From CAVYUC01 sp963783085 (GTDB taxonomy: Bacteria > Bacteroidota > Bacteroidia > Bacteroidales > Prolixibacteraceae), in the NCBI GenBank assembly GCA_963783085.1, contig CAWAMJ010000004.1, forward strand, positions 62,001-126,000: DNA of 64,000 nt, given 5' to 3'. Shown in pieces: positions 1-8,803 of this stretch. How positions within the stretch are numbered: the stretch's first letter is position 1; every line of letters begins with the position of its first letter. A program made the translations under genes and the position numbers. The notes beneath the pieces were generated by a model, which was not told the DNA's origin, searched no databases, and saw only the letters and a program-made list of their open reading frames with translations.

Positions 1-127
1 GATTCCCGCTAATGGATATCTTTTTGCAAAAAAACAAGCAGATACTTTTGAAGAGGCAACGGATTTGGCCGCCGACGCTCTTAAGAAACAAATCGATAAA
101 TACAAGCAAAAACTAAAGAATAAATAA
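1..127 (+). CDS. hpf: Ribosome hibernation-promoting factor (HPF/RaiA family), C-terminal end only
   Basis: The frame open from base 2 to the stop at 125-127 encodes the last 41 residues of a protein ending ...DKYKQKLKNK, with a Phe-Glu-Glu-Ala-x-Asp-Leu segment before a basic helix. This is the usual end of short HPF/RaiA proteins, which bind the 30S subunit and dimerise or silence ribosomes in stationary phase. The position just before the tRNA/tuf cluster is the usual one in Bacteroidota, which supports the call. The rest lies outside the window, so the family assignment rests on a short tail plus context. Confidence 0.7.
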   Translation, partial: IPANGYLFAKKQADTFEEATDLAADALKKQIDKYKQKLKNK

Positions 128-376
128 CCGGAAAATTTGTTGCCTTTGTTTAGATTTTTAAAATAATATTTTTACATTTGCACACCCTTTTTAGGGGCGT
201 TCCGGAAACAACTGACAATAAAGTACTTTGCAGGCAAATACTGGGTTTCGGAGTAAATTTTCAACTTTATCCTAAAGCAATAAAGTTGTTAAAAAGTTTT
301 GCCGGCAGATTTTTTTTTGGAGGTTGTTTGTATAAATTTTGTAGTTTTGCACGGCATTTTTGCTAGGATAATGATT
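128..376 (+). promoter_or_regulatory. Intergenic leader with two Bacteroidota-type promoters for the tRNA-tuf operon
   Basis: No gene is seen here. Two -7 boxes fit TAnnTTTG: TACATTTG at 173-180, with a TTTA box at 149-152 (20-base spacing), and TAGTTTTG at 342-349, with TTTG at 316-319 (22-base spacing). The second would start transcription about 20 bases before tRNA-Gly. Between them a 9-bp inverted repeat (262-270 with 280-288) could form a hairpin. The short open frame across this stretch has no recognisable protein character. Confidence 0.5.
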
Positions 377-449
377 GCGGGAGTAGCTCAGTCGATAGAG
401 CATTAGCCTTCCAAGCTAAGGGTCGCGGGTTTGAATCCCGTCTCCCGCT
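377..449 (+). tRNA. tRNA-Gly (anticodon TCC)
   Basis: A full cloverleaf can be folded: acceptor GCGGGAG (377-383) pairs with CTCCCGC (442-448), D-arm GCTC/GAGC, anticodon arm with loop containing TCC, and T-arm with a normal TTTGAAT-type loop. The CCA end is not encoded. It is the first gene of the tRNA-tuf cluster. Confidence 0.96.
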
Positions 450-508
450 CATTTATGAGATTAGAGTTTTAAGAATACCTTTTAGCTCTTATCTCTTTAT
501 GTATTAAT

Positions 509-580
<72 letters not shown>

Positions 581-613
581 CAATTGATTTAAAAATAATT
601 AAAAATTGCAGTT

Positions 614-1801
614 ATGGCTAAAGAAACATTTAAAAGGGATAAGGAACATGTCAATATCGGTACAATTGGCCACGTTGATCATGGTAAAACTACCCTAACC
701 GCCGCCATCACTATGGTTTTGGCGAAAAGAGGTCTTTCTGAAATCAAATCTTTCGATTCAATCGATAATGCTCCGGAAGAAAAAGAAAGGGGTATTACCA
801 TTAACACCGCTCACGTTGAGTATCAAACTGAAAAACGTCACTATGCTCACGTTGACTGTCCTGGTCACGCCGACTACGTAAAAAACATGGTAACTGGTGC
901 TGCCCAAATGGACGGAGCTATTATAGTGGTAGCTGCAACTGATGGCCCGATGCCACAAACCCGTGAACATATCCTTTTGGCGCGGCAGGTAAATGTCCCG
1001 AAACTGGTTGTCTTCATGAATAAAGTTGACATGGTTGAGGATGAAGAATTACTCGAATTGGTTGAAATGGAAATCCGGGAATTACTGGAATTTTATGAAT
1101 TCGACGGTGACAATACGCCTGTTATTCAAGGTTCGGCCCTCGGTGCAATGAATGGCGAACCGCAGTGGGAAGAAAAAATTATGGAATTGATGGATGCTGT
1201 CGATACCTGGATTCCTGTTCCTCCGCGTGATAAAGACAAGCCATTCCTGATGCCGGTTGAAGATGTTTTTTCAATTACCGGCCGTGGTACAGTGGCAACA
1301 GGTCGTATCGAAACTGGTGTAGTACACACTGGCGACGAACTCCAGTTAATTGGCTTAGGTGCCGAAGGTCGTAAAACAGTTTGTACGGGTGTAGAAATGT
1401 TCCGGAAAATCCTTGACGATGGTCAGGCTGGCGATAATGTCGGTTTATTGCTGCGCGGTGTTGATAAAAAAGAAATCAAACGTGGACAAATTTTGGCAAA
1501 ACCCGGTTCAATTACCCCTCACACGAAATTTAAAGCTGAGGTGTATGTGTTGAAAAAAGAAGAAGGTGGCCGGCATACTCCGTTCCACAACAAATATCGT
1601 CCTCAGTTCTATTTGCGTACGTTGGACGTAACCGGCGAAATTCATTTGGAAGAAGGCCGCGAAATGGTTATGCCTGGCGATAACGTAACAATTGAGGTAG
1701 AATTGATTTACCCGGTAGCATTAAATATTGGTCTGCGTTTCGCAATCCGTGAAGGTGGACGTACCGTTGGTGCTGGCCAGGTGACCGAAATAATCGAATA
1801 A
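614..1801 (+). CDS. tuf: Translation elongation factor Tu
   Basis: This 395-residue GTPase delivers aminoacyl-tRNA to the ribosomal A site. The GTP-binding motifs are plain: GHVDHGKT at residues 19-26, DCPGHADY near 81-88 and NKVD near 136-139, followed by the two beta-barrel domains with the conserved GRGTVATGRIE segment and a C-terminus ending in VTEIIE. The length is normal. It is the first protein gene of the tRNA-tuf-secE-nusG-rpl-rpo cluster. A strong hairpin and a tRNA-like remnant follow it before secE. Confidence 0.99.
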   Translation: MAKETFKRDKEHVNIGTIGHVDHGKTTLTAAITMVLAKRGLSEIKSFDSIDNAPEEKERGITINTAHVEYQTEKRHYAHVDCPGHADYVKNMVTGAAQMDGAIIVVAATDGPMPQTREHILLARQVNVPKLVVFMNKVDMVEDEELLELVEMEIRELLEFYEFDGDNTPVIQGSALGAMNGEPQWEEKIMELMDAVDTWIPVPPRDKDKPFLMPVEDVFSITGRGTVATGRIETGVVHTGDELQLIGLGAEGRKTVCTGVEMFRKILDDGQAGDNVGLLLRGVDKKEIKRGQILAKPGSITPHTKFKAEVYVLKKEEGGRHTPFHNKYRPQFYLRTLDVTGEIHLEEGREMVMPGDNVTIEVELIYPVALNIGLRFAIREGGRTVGAGQVTEIIE

Positions 1802-1829
1802 TAAACAAGAAAGAATCAAGTTGCAATAC

Positions 1830-1864
1830 AAGCAAGTCCCGGGGGATTTTTCCCGGGATTGCTT
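1830..1864 (+). other. Strong inverted repeat between tuf and secE
   Basis: Two arms of 13-14 bases (1830-1843 and 1852-1864) are complementary apart from one bulged G, with the core CCCGGG on both sides and an 8-base loop. No T-tract follows, so a classical terminator is unlikely. An RNA-processing site or a barrier that adjusts tuf against secE expression is possible. It abuts the tRNA-like remnant. Confidence 0.6.
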
Positions 1865-1924
1865 ACGGATAAAAAACTCAATTTTTGGAGCTGGTTCAGG
1901 CAAGTTGGAATCTTGCCATCCGTG
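1865..1924 (+). pseudogene. tRNA-like remnant at the usual tRNA-Trp site, lacking an anticodon arm
   Basis: The ends look like a tRNA: ACGGAT at 1865-1870 pairs with ATCCGT at 1918-1923. A T-arm (GCAAG, 7-base loop, CTTGC) precedes the 3' acceptor strand, and a CTC/GAG pair resembles a D-arm. Only about 8 bases separate the D-arm from the T-arm, where about 22 are needed for anticodon arm and variable loop, and no CCA anticodon is present. In many Bacteroidota tRNA-Trp lies between tuf and secE, so this is inferred to be a decayed tRNA-Trp. The T-loop is also abnormal (TTGGAAT instead of TTCGAAT). Confidence 0.45.
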
Positions 1925-1945
1925 CAAAAACAACGAATAGTCAGA

Positions 1946-2137
1946 ATGAAATTAATGGTATATTTGCAAGAGGCTTATGATGAACTGGTACACAAAGTAA
2001 CATGGCCTACTTGGAAAGAACTGCAAAGCAGTGCATTGGTTGTAATGGTTGCTTCCTTTATTATATCAATCCTGATATTCCTTATGGATCTGTCTTTCAG
2101 AAACATAATGGATTTTATTTACGGATTATTCTATTAA
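1946..2137 (+). CDS. secE: Preprotein translocase subunit SecE
   Basis: The 63-residue product begins at the ATG at 1946; an upstream in-frame start would translate the hairpin and tRNA-like segment and is not credible. The conserved SecE segment ELVHKVTWPTWKEL sits at residues 12-25, followed by one hydrophobic membrane span (about 28-50). SecE clamps SecY in the inner-membrane translocon. The length is typical of single-span SecE. nusG starts 19 bases downstream, the standard pairing. Confidence 0.96.
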   Translation: MKLMVYLQEAYDELVHKVTWPTWKELQSSALVVMVASFIISILIFLMDLSFRNIMDFIYGLFY

Positions 2138-2156
2138 TTTAATCCCTGAAATCAAA

Positions 2157-2705
2157 ATGAGCGAAAATACTAAAAAATGGTATGTTCTTCGGGCTATTGG
2201 AGGAAAAGAGAAGAAGGTAAAGGAATATATCGAGAATGAAATCGCTAATGGAGATCTGAAGGGTTTTGTTGAACAAGTTCTAATACCGACCGAGAAGGTA
2301 TATCAGATTCGTAACGGTAAGAAAATCAGTAAAGAGCGGAATTTTTTCCCGGGTTATGTTTTAATCGAAGCTTCGTTGGTGGGAGAGGTCACGCACACTC
2401 TCCGGAACATTCCAAACGTAATTGGATTTCTTGGCGACACCAAAGGTGGGGATCCGGTTCCGATGAGGCAAAACGAAGTGAACAGAATTTTGGGTAGAGT
2501 TGACGAACTTGCTGAAACTGGTGAAGAACTGAATGTACCATACATTGTTGGTGAAACCGTCAAAGTAATCGACGGACCATTCAACGGCTTTAACGGAACC
2601 ATTGAAGAAATTAATGAGGAGAAGAAAAAGCTGCAGGTAATGGTGAAGATTTTTGGACGTAAAACTCCTTTGGAACTTAGCTTTATGCAAGTTGAGAAGG
2701 AATAG
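2157..2705 (+). CDS. nusG: Transcription termination/antitermination factor NusG
   Basis: The 182-residue protein has the N-terminal NGN domain (starting KWYVLRAIGGKEKKVKEYI, residues 7-25, with FFPGYVLIEA near 62-71) and a C-terminal KOW domain (VGETVKVIDGPFNGFNGTI, about 129-147). NusG binds the RNA polymerase clamp helices and links transcription to translation or Rho. It lies between secE and rplK, the canonical position. Confidence 0.98.
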   Translation: MSENTKKWYVLRAIGGKEKKVKEYIENEIANGDLKGFVEQVLIPTEKVYQIRNGKKISKERNFFPGYVLIEASLVGEVTHTLRNIPNVIGFLGDTKGGDPVPMRQNEVNRILGRVDELAETGEELNVPYIVGETVKVIDGPFNGFNGTIEEINEEKKKLQVMVKIFGRKTPLELSFMQVEKE

Positions 2706-2728
2706 TAACGAAAAACTAATTATTAGTT

Positions 2729-3166
2729 ATGGCAAAAGAAGTTGCTGGATTAATTAAATTACAGATTAAAGGTGGAGCGGCAAACCCGTCGCCACCGGTG
2801 GGGCCAGCGTTAGGTGCCAAGGGGGTAAATATAATGCAGTTTTGTAAACAGTTTAACGGGCGTACGCAAGACCAGGCTGGTAAGCTGCTCCCGGTGATTA
2901 TCACTGTTTACGGCGATAAATCGTTTGACTTCATTATAAAACAACCTCCCGTGGCTGTTCAGTTACTCGAAGCTGCAAAGGTAAAAAAAGGGTCATCAGA
3001 ACCGCATGTTAATAAAGTAGCGTCGGTTAGCTGGGATCAGGTAAGGCAAATTGCCGAGGGCAAAATGTCGGATCTTAATTGCTTTACAGTAGAATCGGGT
3101 ATGAAAATGGTAGCTGGAACTGCCAGAAGTATGGGAATTACCGTCAAAGGTACTTCACCATTCTAA
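2729..3166 (+). CDS. rplK: 50S ribosomal protein L11
   Basis: The 145-residue protein has the proline-rich N-terminal segment PSPPVGPALGAKGVNIMQFC and the C-terminal rRNA-binding domain with the ending AGTARSMGITVKG. L11 binds the GTPase-associated region of 23S rRNA. It starts 23 bases after nusG and precedes rplA by 22 bases, consistent with one transcript. Confidence 0.98.
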   Translation: MAKEVAGLIKLQIKGGAANPSPPVGPALGAKGVNIMQFCKQFNGRTQDQAGKLLPVIITVYGDKSFDFIIKQPPVAVQLLEAAKVKKGSSEPHVNKVASVSWDQVRQIAEGKMSDLNCFTVESGMKMVAGTARSMGITVKGTSPF

Positions 3167-3188
3167 TCAATAAATTAAATGTTTTAAG

Positions 3189-3893
3189 ATGGGCAGAAAT
3201 ACGAAGAATAGAAAAGCTTCCCTTGAAAAACTCGAAAAAGGAAGAGTTTACACCATTGATGAAGCATCAACGCTGGTGAAGGAAATTACTTCTACTAAAT
3301 TTGATGCGTCGGTGGATGTGGATGTTCGTTTGGGGGTAGATCCAAGGAAAGCCAACCAGATGGTTAGAGGCGTAGTTTCGTTACCCCATGGAACTGGAAA
3401 AGAAGTTCGCGTTTTGGCGCTGGTAACTCCGGATAAAGAGGAGGAAGCCAAAGAAGCCGGAGCCGATTATGTAGGTTTAGACGAATATATTGATAAAATA
3501 AAAGGCGGCTGGACCGATGTAGATGTTGTTATTACCATGCCACCCGTAATGGGAAAAGTTGGGCAACTTGGCCGCATCCTCGGACCTCGGGGATTGATGC
3601 CAAACCCTAAAAGCGGAACGGTTACAATGGATGTTGGTAAAGCCATATCCGAAGTGAAACAAGGTAAAATCGATTTCAAAGTAGATAAATTTGGTATTGT
3701 TCATACCTCCATTGGTAAAGTTTCTTTTACTCCTGAGAAAATAAAAGAAAATGCTATGGAATTCATCAATACCATCATCAAACTGAAACCAATTGCCGCT
3801 AAAGGTACATACATCAGAAGCATATACCTTTCCAGTACTATGAGCCCTGGTATTAAAGTAGAACCCAAATCAGTCTCTGAAAAAAGTGTGTAA
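3189..3893 (+). CDS. rplA: 50S ribosomal protein L1
   Basis: The 234-residue protein has the L1 signature near residues 120-140 (GKLGRILGPRGLMPNPK-type: GQLGRILGPRGLMPNPKSGT) and a C-terminal domain with KGTYIRSIYLSSTMSPGI. It forms the L1 stalk at the E site and in many bacteria represses its own operon. The next gene, rplJ, starts 2 bases after its stop, indicating translational coupling. Confidence 0.98.
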   Translation: MGRNTKNRKASLEKLEKGRVYTIDEASTLVKEITSTKFDASVDVDVRLGVDPRKANQMVRGVVSLPHGTGKEVRVLALVTPDKEEEAKEAGADYVGLDEYIDKIKGGWTDVDVVITMPPVMGKVGQLGRILGPRGLMPNPKSGTVTMDVGKAISEVKQGKIDFKVDKFGIVHTSIGKVSFTPEKIKENAMEFINTIIKLKPIAAKGTYIRSIYLSSTMSPGIKVEPKSVSEKSV

Positions 3894-3895
3894 AT

Positions 3896-4414
3896 ATGAA
3901 GACATCAGAAAAACAAGTTATTATTAATAAACTTCAGGAACAGATTGATTCATACAACCATTTTTACCTGACTGACATTAGCGGTTTAAATGCGGATGAT
4001 ACCAGCGAACTAAGAAGGCTATGTTTTAAACAGGAAGTAAAACTGGTTGTAGCTAAAAATACTCTGTTACGTAAAGCTTTGGAAAATTCAAATAAAGAAA
4101 CCAAAGAACTATACGATACGCTAAAGGGAAATACATCAGTGATGTTTACCGAGAATGGAAACGTACCCGCTAAACTGATTAAAGAATTCAGGAGAAATCA
4201 CAAACGGCCGGTTTTAAAAGCCGCTTATGTGGAAGAGTCAGTTTATAAGGGCGAAGACCAACTCGATGCATTAGTTGCAGTTAAATCGAAAAACGAAGTT
4301 ATTGCAGATGTTATTGCCCTGTTGAAATCGCCAATGCAGACTGTGTTGTCACAATTGCAGTCAGGCGGTAATACAATTCATGGTGTTCTTGAAACACTGA
4401 AAGAGAGAGAATAA
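3896..4414 (+). CDS. rplJ: 50S ribosomal protein L10
   Basis: This 172-residue protein anchors L7/L12 dimers to the ribosome stalk base. The N-terminal globular domain contains FYLTDISGLNADDTSELRR and KLVVAKNTLLRKAL, and the C-terminal helix that carries the L12 N-termini is present. There is almost no gap after rplA, so the E. coli style L10 leader is absent. The gap to rplL is 34 bases. Confidence 0.98.
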   Translation: MKTSEKQVIINKLQEQIDSYNHFYLTDISGLNADDTSELRRLCFKQEVKLVVAKNTLLRKALENSNKETKELYDTLKGNTSVMFTENGNVPAKLIKEFRRNHKRPVLKAAYVEESVYKGEDQLDALVAVKSKNEVIADVIALLKSPMQTVLSQLQSGGNTIHGVLETLKERE

Positions 4415-4448
4415 TTTTTTTAGAAATAATTTAATAAAGTTTATAGAA

Positions 4449-4829
4449 ATGGCAGATTTAAAACAACTTGCAGAAGAGTTGGTAAACTTAACTGTTAAAG
4501 AAGTTAACGAACTGGCTGGCATTCTGAAAGATGAATATGGCATTGAACCAGCGGCTGCTGCAGTAGCAGTTGCCGGACCTGCTGCAGGTAGCGGCGAAGG
4601 AGAAGCCGTAGCTGAACAAACTGAATTCGATGTTGTTCTTACTTCAGCAGGACAGTCTAAACTCGCAGTAGTCAAACTCGTTAAGGAATTAACAGGCCTT
4701 GGCTTAAAAGAAGCCAAAGCAGTAGTGGACGAAGCTCCTAAAGCAATCAAAGAAAAAGTATCCAAAGACGAAGCCGAAGCGCTTAAAAGTCAATTGGAAG
4801 AAGCTGGAGCAGAAGTTGAAATTAAATAA
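4449..4829 (+). CDS. rplL: 50S ribosomal protein L7/L12
   Basis: The 126-residue acidic protein has an N-terminal dimerisation domain, an Ala/Gly-rich hinge (about residues 37-57), and the C-terminal factor-binding domain with KLAVVKLVKELTGLGLKEAK. It recruits translational GTPases. It is the last ribosomal gene before the terminator-like hairpin that separates it from rpoB. Confidence 0.98.
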   Translation: MADLKQLAEELVNLTVKEVNELAGILKDEYGIEPAAAAVAVAGPAAGSGEGEAVAEQTEFDVVLTSAGQSKLAVVKLVKELTGLGLKEAKAVVDEAPKAIKEKVSKDEAEALKSQLEEAGAEVEIK

Positions 4830-4859
4830 TCGCAATCAGACCTTTTTAAAAGGTTATTT

Positions 4860-4898
4860 GGTTTAGAATCTTGCTTAGGTAGGATTCTAAACCTTTTT
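4860..4898 (+). terminator. Attenuator-like intrinsic terminator between rplL and rpoB
   Basis: A perfect 11-bp stem (4860-4870 with 4883-4893) with a 12-base loop is followed directly by TTTTT (4894-4898). It lies 30 bases after rplL and 40 bases before rpoB, so it probably lets only part of the transcripts continue into rpoBC. This parallels the partial attenuator known at this place in E. coli, though the sequence is unrelated. Confidence 0.82.
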
Positions 4899-4938
4899 GT
4901 GTATTTATATTTTATATATAAATTGTATAAATAAATAC

Positions 4939-7900
4939 ATGCAAAATATTTTAAAACAAGAGAGGATCAATTTTGCCTCCACACAAACCAGGTTTGATTA
5001 CCCTGACTTCTTGGAAGTTCAAATTAAATCATTTATAGATTTCTTTCAGTTAAATACAACGCCCGAGAAACGAAAGGAAGAAGGATTGCACAGTGTGTTT
5101 GAAGAAAATTTTCCAATTACTGACACACGAAACAATTTTGTCCTGGAGTTTATCGATTATCAGGTCGACCCTCCCAGGTACAGCATTGAGGAATGTATCG
5201 AGCGTGGCTTAACTTTTAGTGTGCCTTTAAAGGCCAAATTGAAACTGTATTGTACTGATCCGGAACACGAGGATTTCGATACGGTAGTGCAGGACGTTTA
5301 TCTCGGGACTGTGCCATACATGACTGAAAAAGGTACCTTTATTATCAATGGTGCCGAAAGGGTTATTGTATCGCAATTGCACAGATCACCGGGTGTGTTT
5401 TTTGGCCAGAGCCTGCATGCAAACGGCACAAAACTCTATTCGGCGCGTATTATCCCGTTCAAAGGTTCGTGGATAGAATTTGCGACAGACATTAACAGTG
5501 TTATGTTTGCCTACATCGACAGGAAGAAAAAATTACCTGTTACCACGTTATTGCGCGCTATCGGATATGAAAGTGATAAAGACATACTCGAAATCTTCAA
5601 TCTCGCCGATGAGATTAAAGTATCAAAAACCGGATTAAAGAAAATTGTTGGCAGAAGGTTGGCTGCGCGCGTTTTAAAATCGTGGGTAGAAGATTTTGTT
5701 GATGAAGATACCGGTGAAGTGGTTTCAATCGAACGTAACGAGGTAGTTGTCGATCGGGAGACTATTGTTGAAGAAGATCATATCGACGAGATCATCGAAT
5801 CAGGTGTTAAAACGATTTTGTTACATAAAGAAGATCAAAATCAGCAGGATTATGCCATCATCTACAATACCCTTCAAAAGGATCCGTGTAATTCGGAAAA
5901 AGAAGCAGTCCTGCATATTTATCGTCAGTTGCGAAACGCGGAACCGCCCGATGAAGCTACAGCGAGAGATGTTATCGATAAATTGTTCTTTTCAGACAAA
6001 CGATACGATCTTGGCGAAGTAGGCCGCTACCGGATTAATAAAAAGCTGGGGCTTAACGTTGATTCCGACAATCGGGTTTTGACCAAGGAAGATATCATTG
6101 AAATTATCAAATATCTTATTAAACTGGTAAATTCAAAAACCGATGTTGATGATATCGACCACTTAAGTAACCGTCGTGTTCGAACAGTGGGTGAACAAAT
6201 GTATAACCAATTTGGTGTTGGATTGGCACGTATGGCACGGACCATCCGCGAAAGAATGAATGTTCGCGATAATGAAGTGTTTACGCCAATCGATTTGATT
6301 AACTCAAAAACGCTTTCATCCGTAATTAACTCTTTCTTCGGAACCAATGCCTTGTCGCAGTTTATGGATCAAACAAATCCCCTGGCAGAAATGACACACA
6401 AACGCCGTATGTCGGCGCTTGGACCGGGCGGTTTGTCAAGGGAAAGAGCTGGTTTCGAGGTGCGCGACGTGCATTATACCCACTATGGGCGCCTTTGTCC
6501 GATTGAAACGCCGGAAGGACCAAATATCGGTTTGATTTCTTCTTTGTGTGTTTTTGCAAAAATCACAGATTTAGGATTTATTTCTACTCCTTACCGTAAA
6601 GTTAGCGATGGAAAAGTTGACCTTTCTGACGATGGAGCAGTGTATTTAACCGCCGAAGAAGAAGAAGGAAAGATAATAGCACAGGCCAATGCACCTATTA
6701 GCCCGGAAGGTGAATTTCTGAACCAGAAAGTAAAATCACGGCTTGATGGTGACTATCCGCTCGTTGATAAAGAGGACGTGGATTTAATGGATGTTGGTCC
6801 GAACCAGATTGCATCTGTGGCAGCATCGCTTATTTCGTTCCTTGAGCACGACGATGCCAACCGGGCATTGATGGGATCGAACATGATGCGCCAGGCAGTG
6901 CCATTGCTTCGGCCGGAGGCCCCGATTGTGGGAACCGGCCTGGAAGGCAGGGCTGCTTCCGATTCCCGGGTGCTGATAAAAGCCGAATTCGACGGAGTTG
7001 TTGAATATGTGGATGGCAACCAGATTGTTGTTCGCTACGATGTTACAGACGAAGATAAGTTCGTAAGTTTCGATCCGGAAATGGTTACTTATAACCTTCC
7101 GAAATATGCGAAAACAAACCAGGGGACTACTGTCGATTTGATTCCAATCGTTCAAAAAGGACAACGAATACAAAAAGGTGAAATTCTCACTCAGGGATAC
7201 GCCACAGAAAAAGGTGAACTTGCGCTTGGCAGAAACCTGATGGTTGCCTTTATGCCATGGCAGGGATACAATTATGAAGATGCCATCGTAATTTCAGAAA
7301 GAATCGTACGCGAAGATGTATTTACTTCCGTTCACGTGGATGAATACAGCCTCGAAGTGCGCGATACAAAACGTGGATTGGAAGAGTTTACTTCTGATAT
7401 CCCAAATGTTAGCGAAGAAGCTACTAAAAATCTGGATGAAAACGGATTGATAAGAATTGGAGCAGACGTTAAGCCTGGCGACATTCTCATCGGCAAAATT
7501 ACACCAAAAGGTGAATCGGATCCTTCACCCGAAGAAAAACTGCTCCGGGCTATCTTTGGCGATAAAGCCGGCGATGTGAAAGATGCTTCGTTAAAAGCTT
7601 CACCGTCCTTATCGGGAATTGTAATTGATAAAAAACTTTTTTCGAGAGTCGCAAAAGACAAAAAAGGCAAATCTGCTACCAAAACACTTCTCGATCAGAT
7701 CGATGAAAAATTTGATAAAGAAGTAACAGCTTTGCGCCAAAGACTGGAAGATAAATTATTTACGCTCGTTAGCGGAAAAACTTCGCAGGGAGTAAAAGAT
7801 TATTACGGAACAGAAGTAATTACGAAAGGTGTAAAATTCACCTTGAAACAATTACAGGAAATTGATTACCTGGCAATTAATCCTGCAAAATGGACAACTG

Positions 7901-8751
7901 ACAAAGACAAGAATGATTTGGTCTTCAGGTTGATCAATAACTATATAATGAAACATAAAGAAGCGGAAGCAATTGCCCGGCGCGACAGGTACAATGTAAC
8001 CATTGGCGACGAATTGCCGGCTGGCATCATTCAATTGGCAAAAATTTACATTGCCAAAAAGCGGAAGCTTCAGATCGGAGATAAAATGGCAGGCCGGCAC
8101 GGAAACAAAGGGATTGTTTCCAGAGTTGTCCGCCAGGAGGATATGCCGTTTCTTGCTGATGGAACCCCGGTCGACATCGTACTGAACCCACTGGGAGTAC
8201 CTTCGAGGATGAACCTGGGACAGATTTATGAAACGGTATTGGGTTGGGCAGGAAAAGAATTGGGTGTAAAATTTGCCACACCAATTTTCGACGGCGCCTC
8301 ACTGGAACAAATTTCAGAATATACTGAAAAAGCAGGGATACCCAGATTTGGAAAAACATATCTTTTCGATGGTGAAACAGGCGAACCTTTTGACCAGCCC
8401 GCAACAGTTGGAATTATTTACATGATGAAGCTGGGGCACATGGTTGAAGATAAAATGCACGCCCGTTCAATTGGTCCGTACTCACTTATTACACAGCAGC
8501 CACTTGGAGGTAAAGCACAATTCGGTGGACAACGTTTTGGTGAAATGGAGGTTTGGGCGCTTGAGGCATTTGGCGCTTCTCATATACTTCAGGAAATTCT
8601 TACTGTTAAGTCGGATGATGTAATGGGAAGGGCAAAAGCATACGAAGCTATTGTAAAAGGTGAACCGATGCCTCAGGCAGGTATTCCGGAATCGCTGAAT
8701 GTGTTGTTGCATGAATTACGCGGTCTGGGCCTCAGCATTAAAATGGAGTAG
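4939..8751 (+). CDS. rpoB: DNA-directed RNA polymerase beta subunit
   Basis: The 1270-residue product starts at the ATG at 4939 (MQNILKQERINFAS). The in-frame extension to 4897 would run into the terminator T-tract and encodes no conserved residues. Landmarks include the rifampicin-region segment GPGGLSRERAGFEVRDVH with PIETPEGPNIGLI, and GDKMAGRHGNKG and QPLGGKAQFGGQRFGEMEVW near the end. It forms half of the polymerase active-site cleft. rpoC follows after 52 bases. Confidence 0.98.
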   Translation: MQNILKQERINFASTQTRFDYPDFLEVQIKSFIDFFQLNTTPEKRKEEGLHSVFEENFPITDTRNNFVLEFIDYQVDPPRYSIEECIERGLTFSVPLKAKLKLYCTDPEHEDFDTVVQDVYLGTVPYMTEKGTFIINGAERVIVSQLHRSPGVFFGQSLHANGTKLYSARIIPFKGSWIEFATDINSVMFAYIDRKKKLPVTTLLRAIGYESDKDILEIFNLADEIKVSKTGLKKIVGRRLAARVLKSWVEDFVDEDTGEVVSIERNEVVVDRETIVEEDHIDEIIESGVKTILLHKEDQNQQDYAIIYNTLQKDPCNSEKEAVLHIYRQLRNAEPPDEATARDVIDKLFFSDKRYDLGEVGRYRINKKLGLNVDSDNRVLTKEDIIEIIKYLIKLVNSKTDVDDIDHLSNRRVRTVGEQMYNQFGVGLARMARTIRERMNVRDNEVFTPIDLINSKTLSSVINSFFGTNALSQFMDQTNPLAEMTHKRRMSALGPGGLSRERAGFEVRDVHYTHYGRLCPIETPEGPNIGLISSLCVFAKITDLGFISTPYRKVSDGKVDLSDDGAVYLTAEEEEGKIIAQANAPISPEGEFLNQKVKSRLDGDYPLVDKEDVDLMDVGPNQIASVAASLISFLEHDDANRALMGSNMMRQAVPLLRPEAPIVGTGLEGRAASDSRVLIKAEFDGVVEYVDGNQIVVRYDVTDEDKFVSFDPEMVTYNLPKYAKTNQGTTVDLIPIVQKGQRIQKGEILTQGYATEKGELALGRNLMVAFMPWQGYNYEDAIVISERIVREDVFTSVHVDEYSLEVRDTKRGLEEFTSDIPNVSEEATKNLDENGLIRIGADVKPGDILIGKITPKGESDPSPEEKLLRAIFGDKAGDVKDASLKASPSLSGIVIDKKLFSRVAKDKKGKSATKTLLDQIDEKFDKEVTALRQRLEDKLFTLVSGKTSQGVKDYYGTEVITKGVKFTLKQLQEIDYLAINPAKWTTDKDKNDLVFRLINNYIMKHKEAEAIARRDRYNVTIGDELPAGIIQLAKIYIAKKRKLQIGDKMAGRHGNKGIVSRVVRQEDMPFLADGTPVDIVLNPLGVPSRMNLGQIYETVLGWAGKELGVKFATPIFDGASLEQISEYTEKAGIPRFGKTYLFDGETGEPFDQPATVGIIYMMKLGHMVEDKMHARSIGPYSLITQQPLGGKAQFGGQRFGEMEVWALEAFGASHILQEILTVKSDDVMGRAKAYEAIVKGEPMPQAGIPESLNVLLHELRGLGLSIKME

Positions 8752-8803
8752 TGCAACAACCAATTTACGAATAGGTTCTGTTTAATAATTTTTAAAATGA
8801 ATT

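Noticed and set aside
178..366. 62-codon frame before tRNA-Gly
   Set aside because: Phe/Gly-rich without domain, lies across two promoters and a hairpin in a leader; no ribosome-binding context.
1859..1945. In-frame 29-residue extension of secE
   Set aside because: It would translate half of the hairpin and the tRNA-like remnant; normal SecE begins at 1946.
4897..4938. Fourteen-codon N-terminal extension of rpoB
   Set aside because: Begins in the T-tract of the terminator and is not conserved; the ATG at 4939 gives the normal start.
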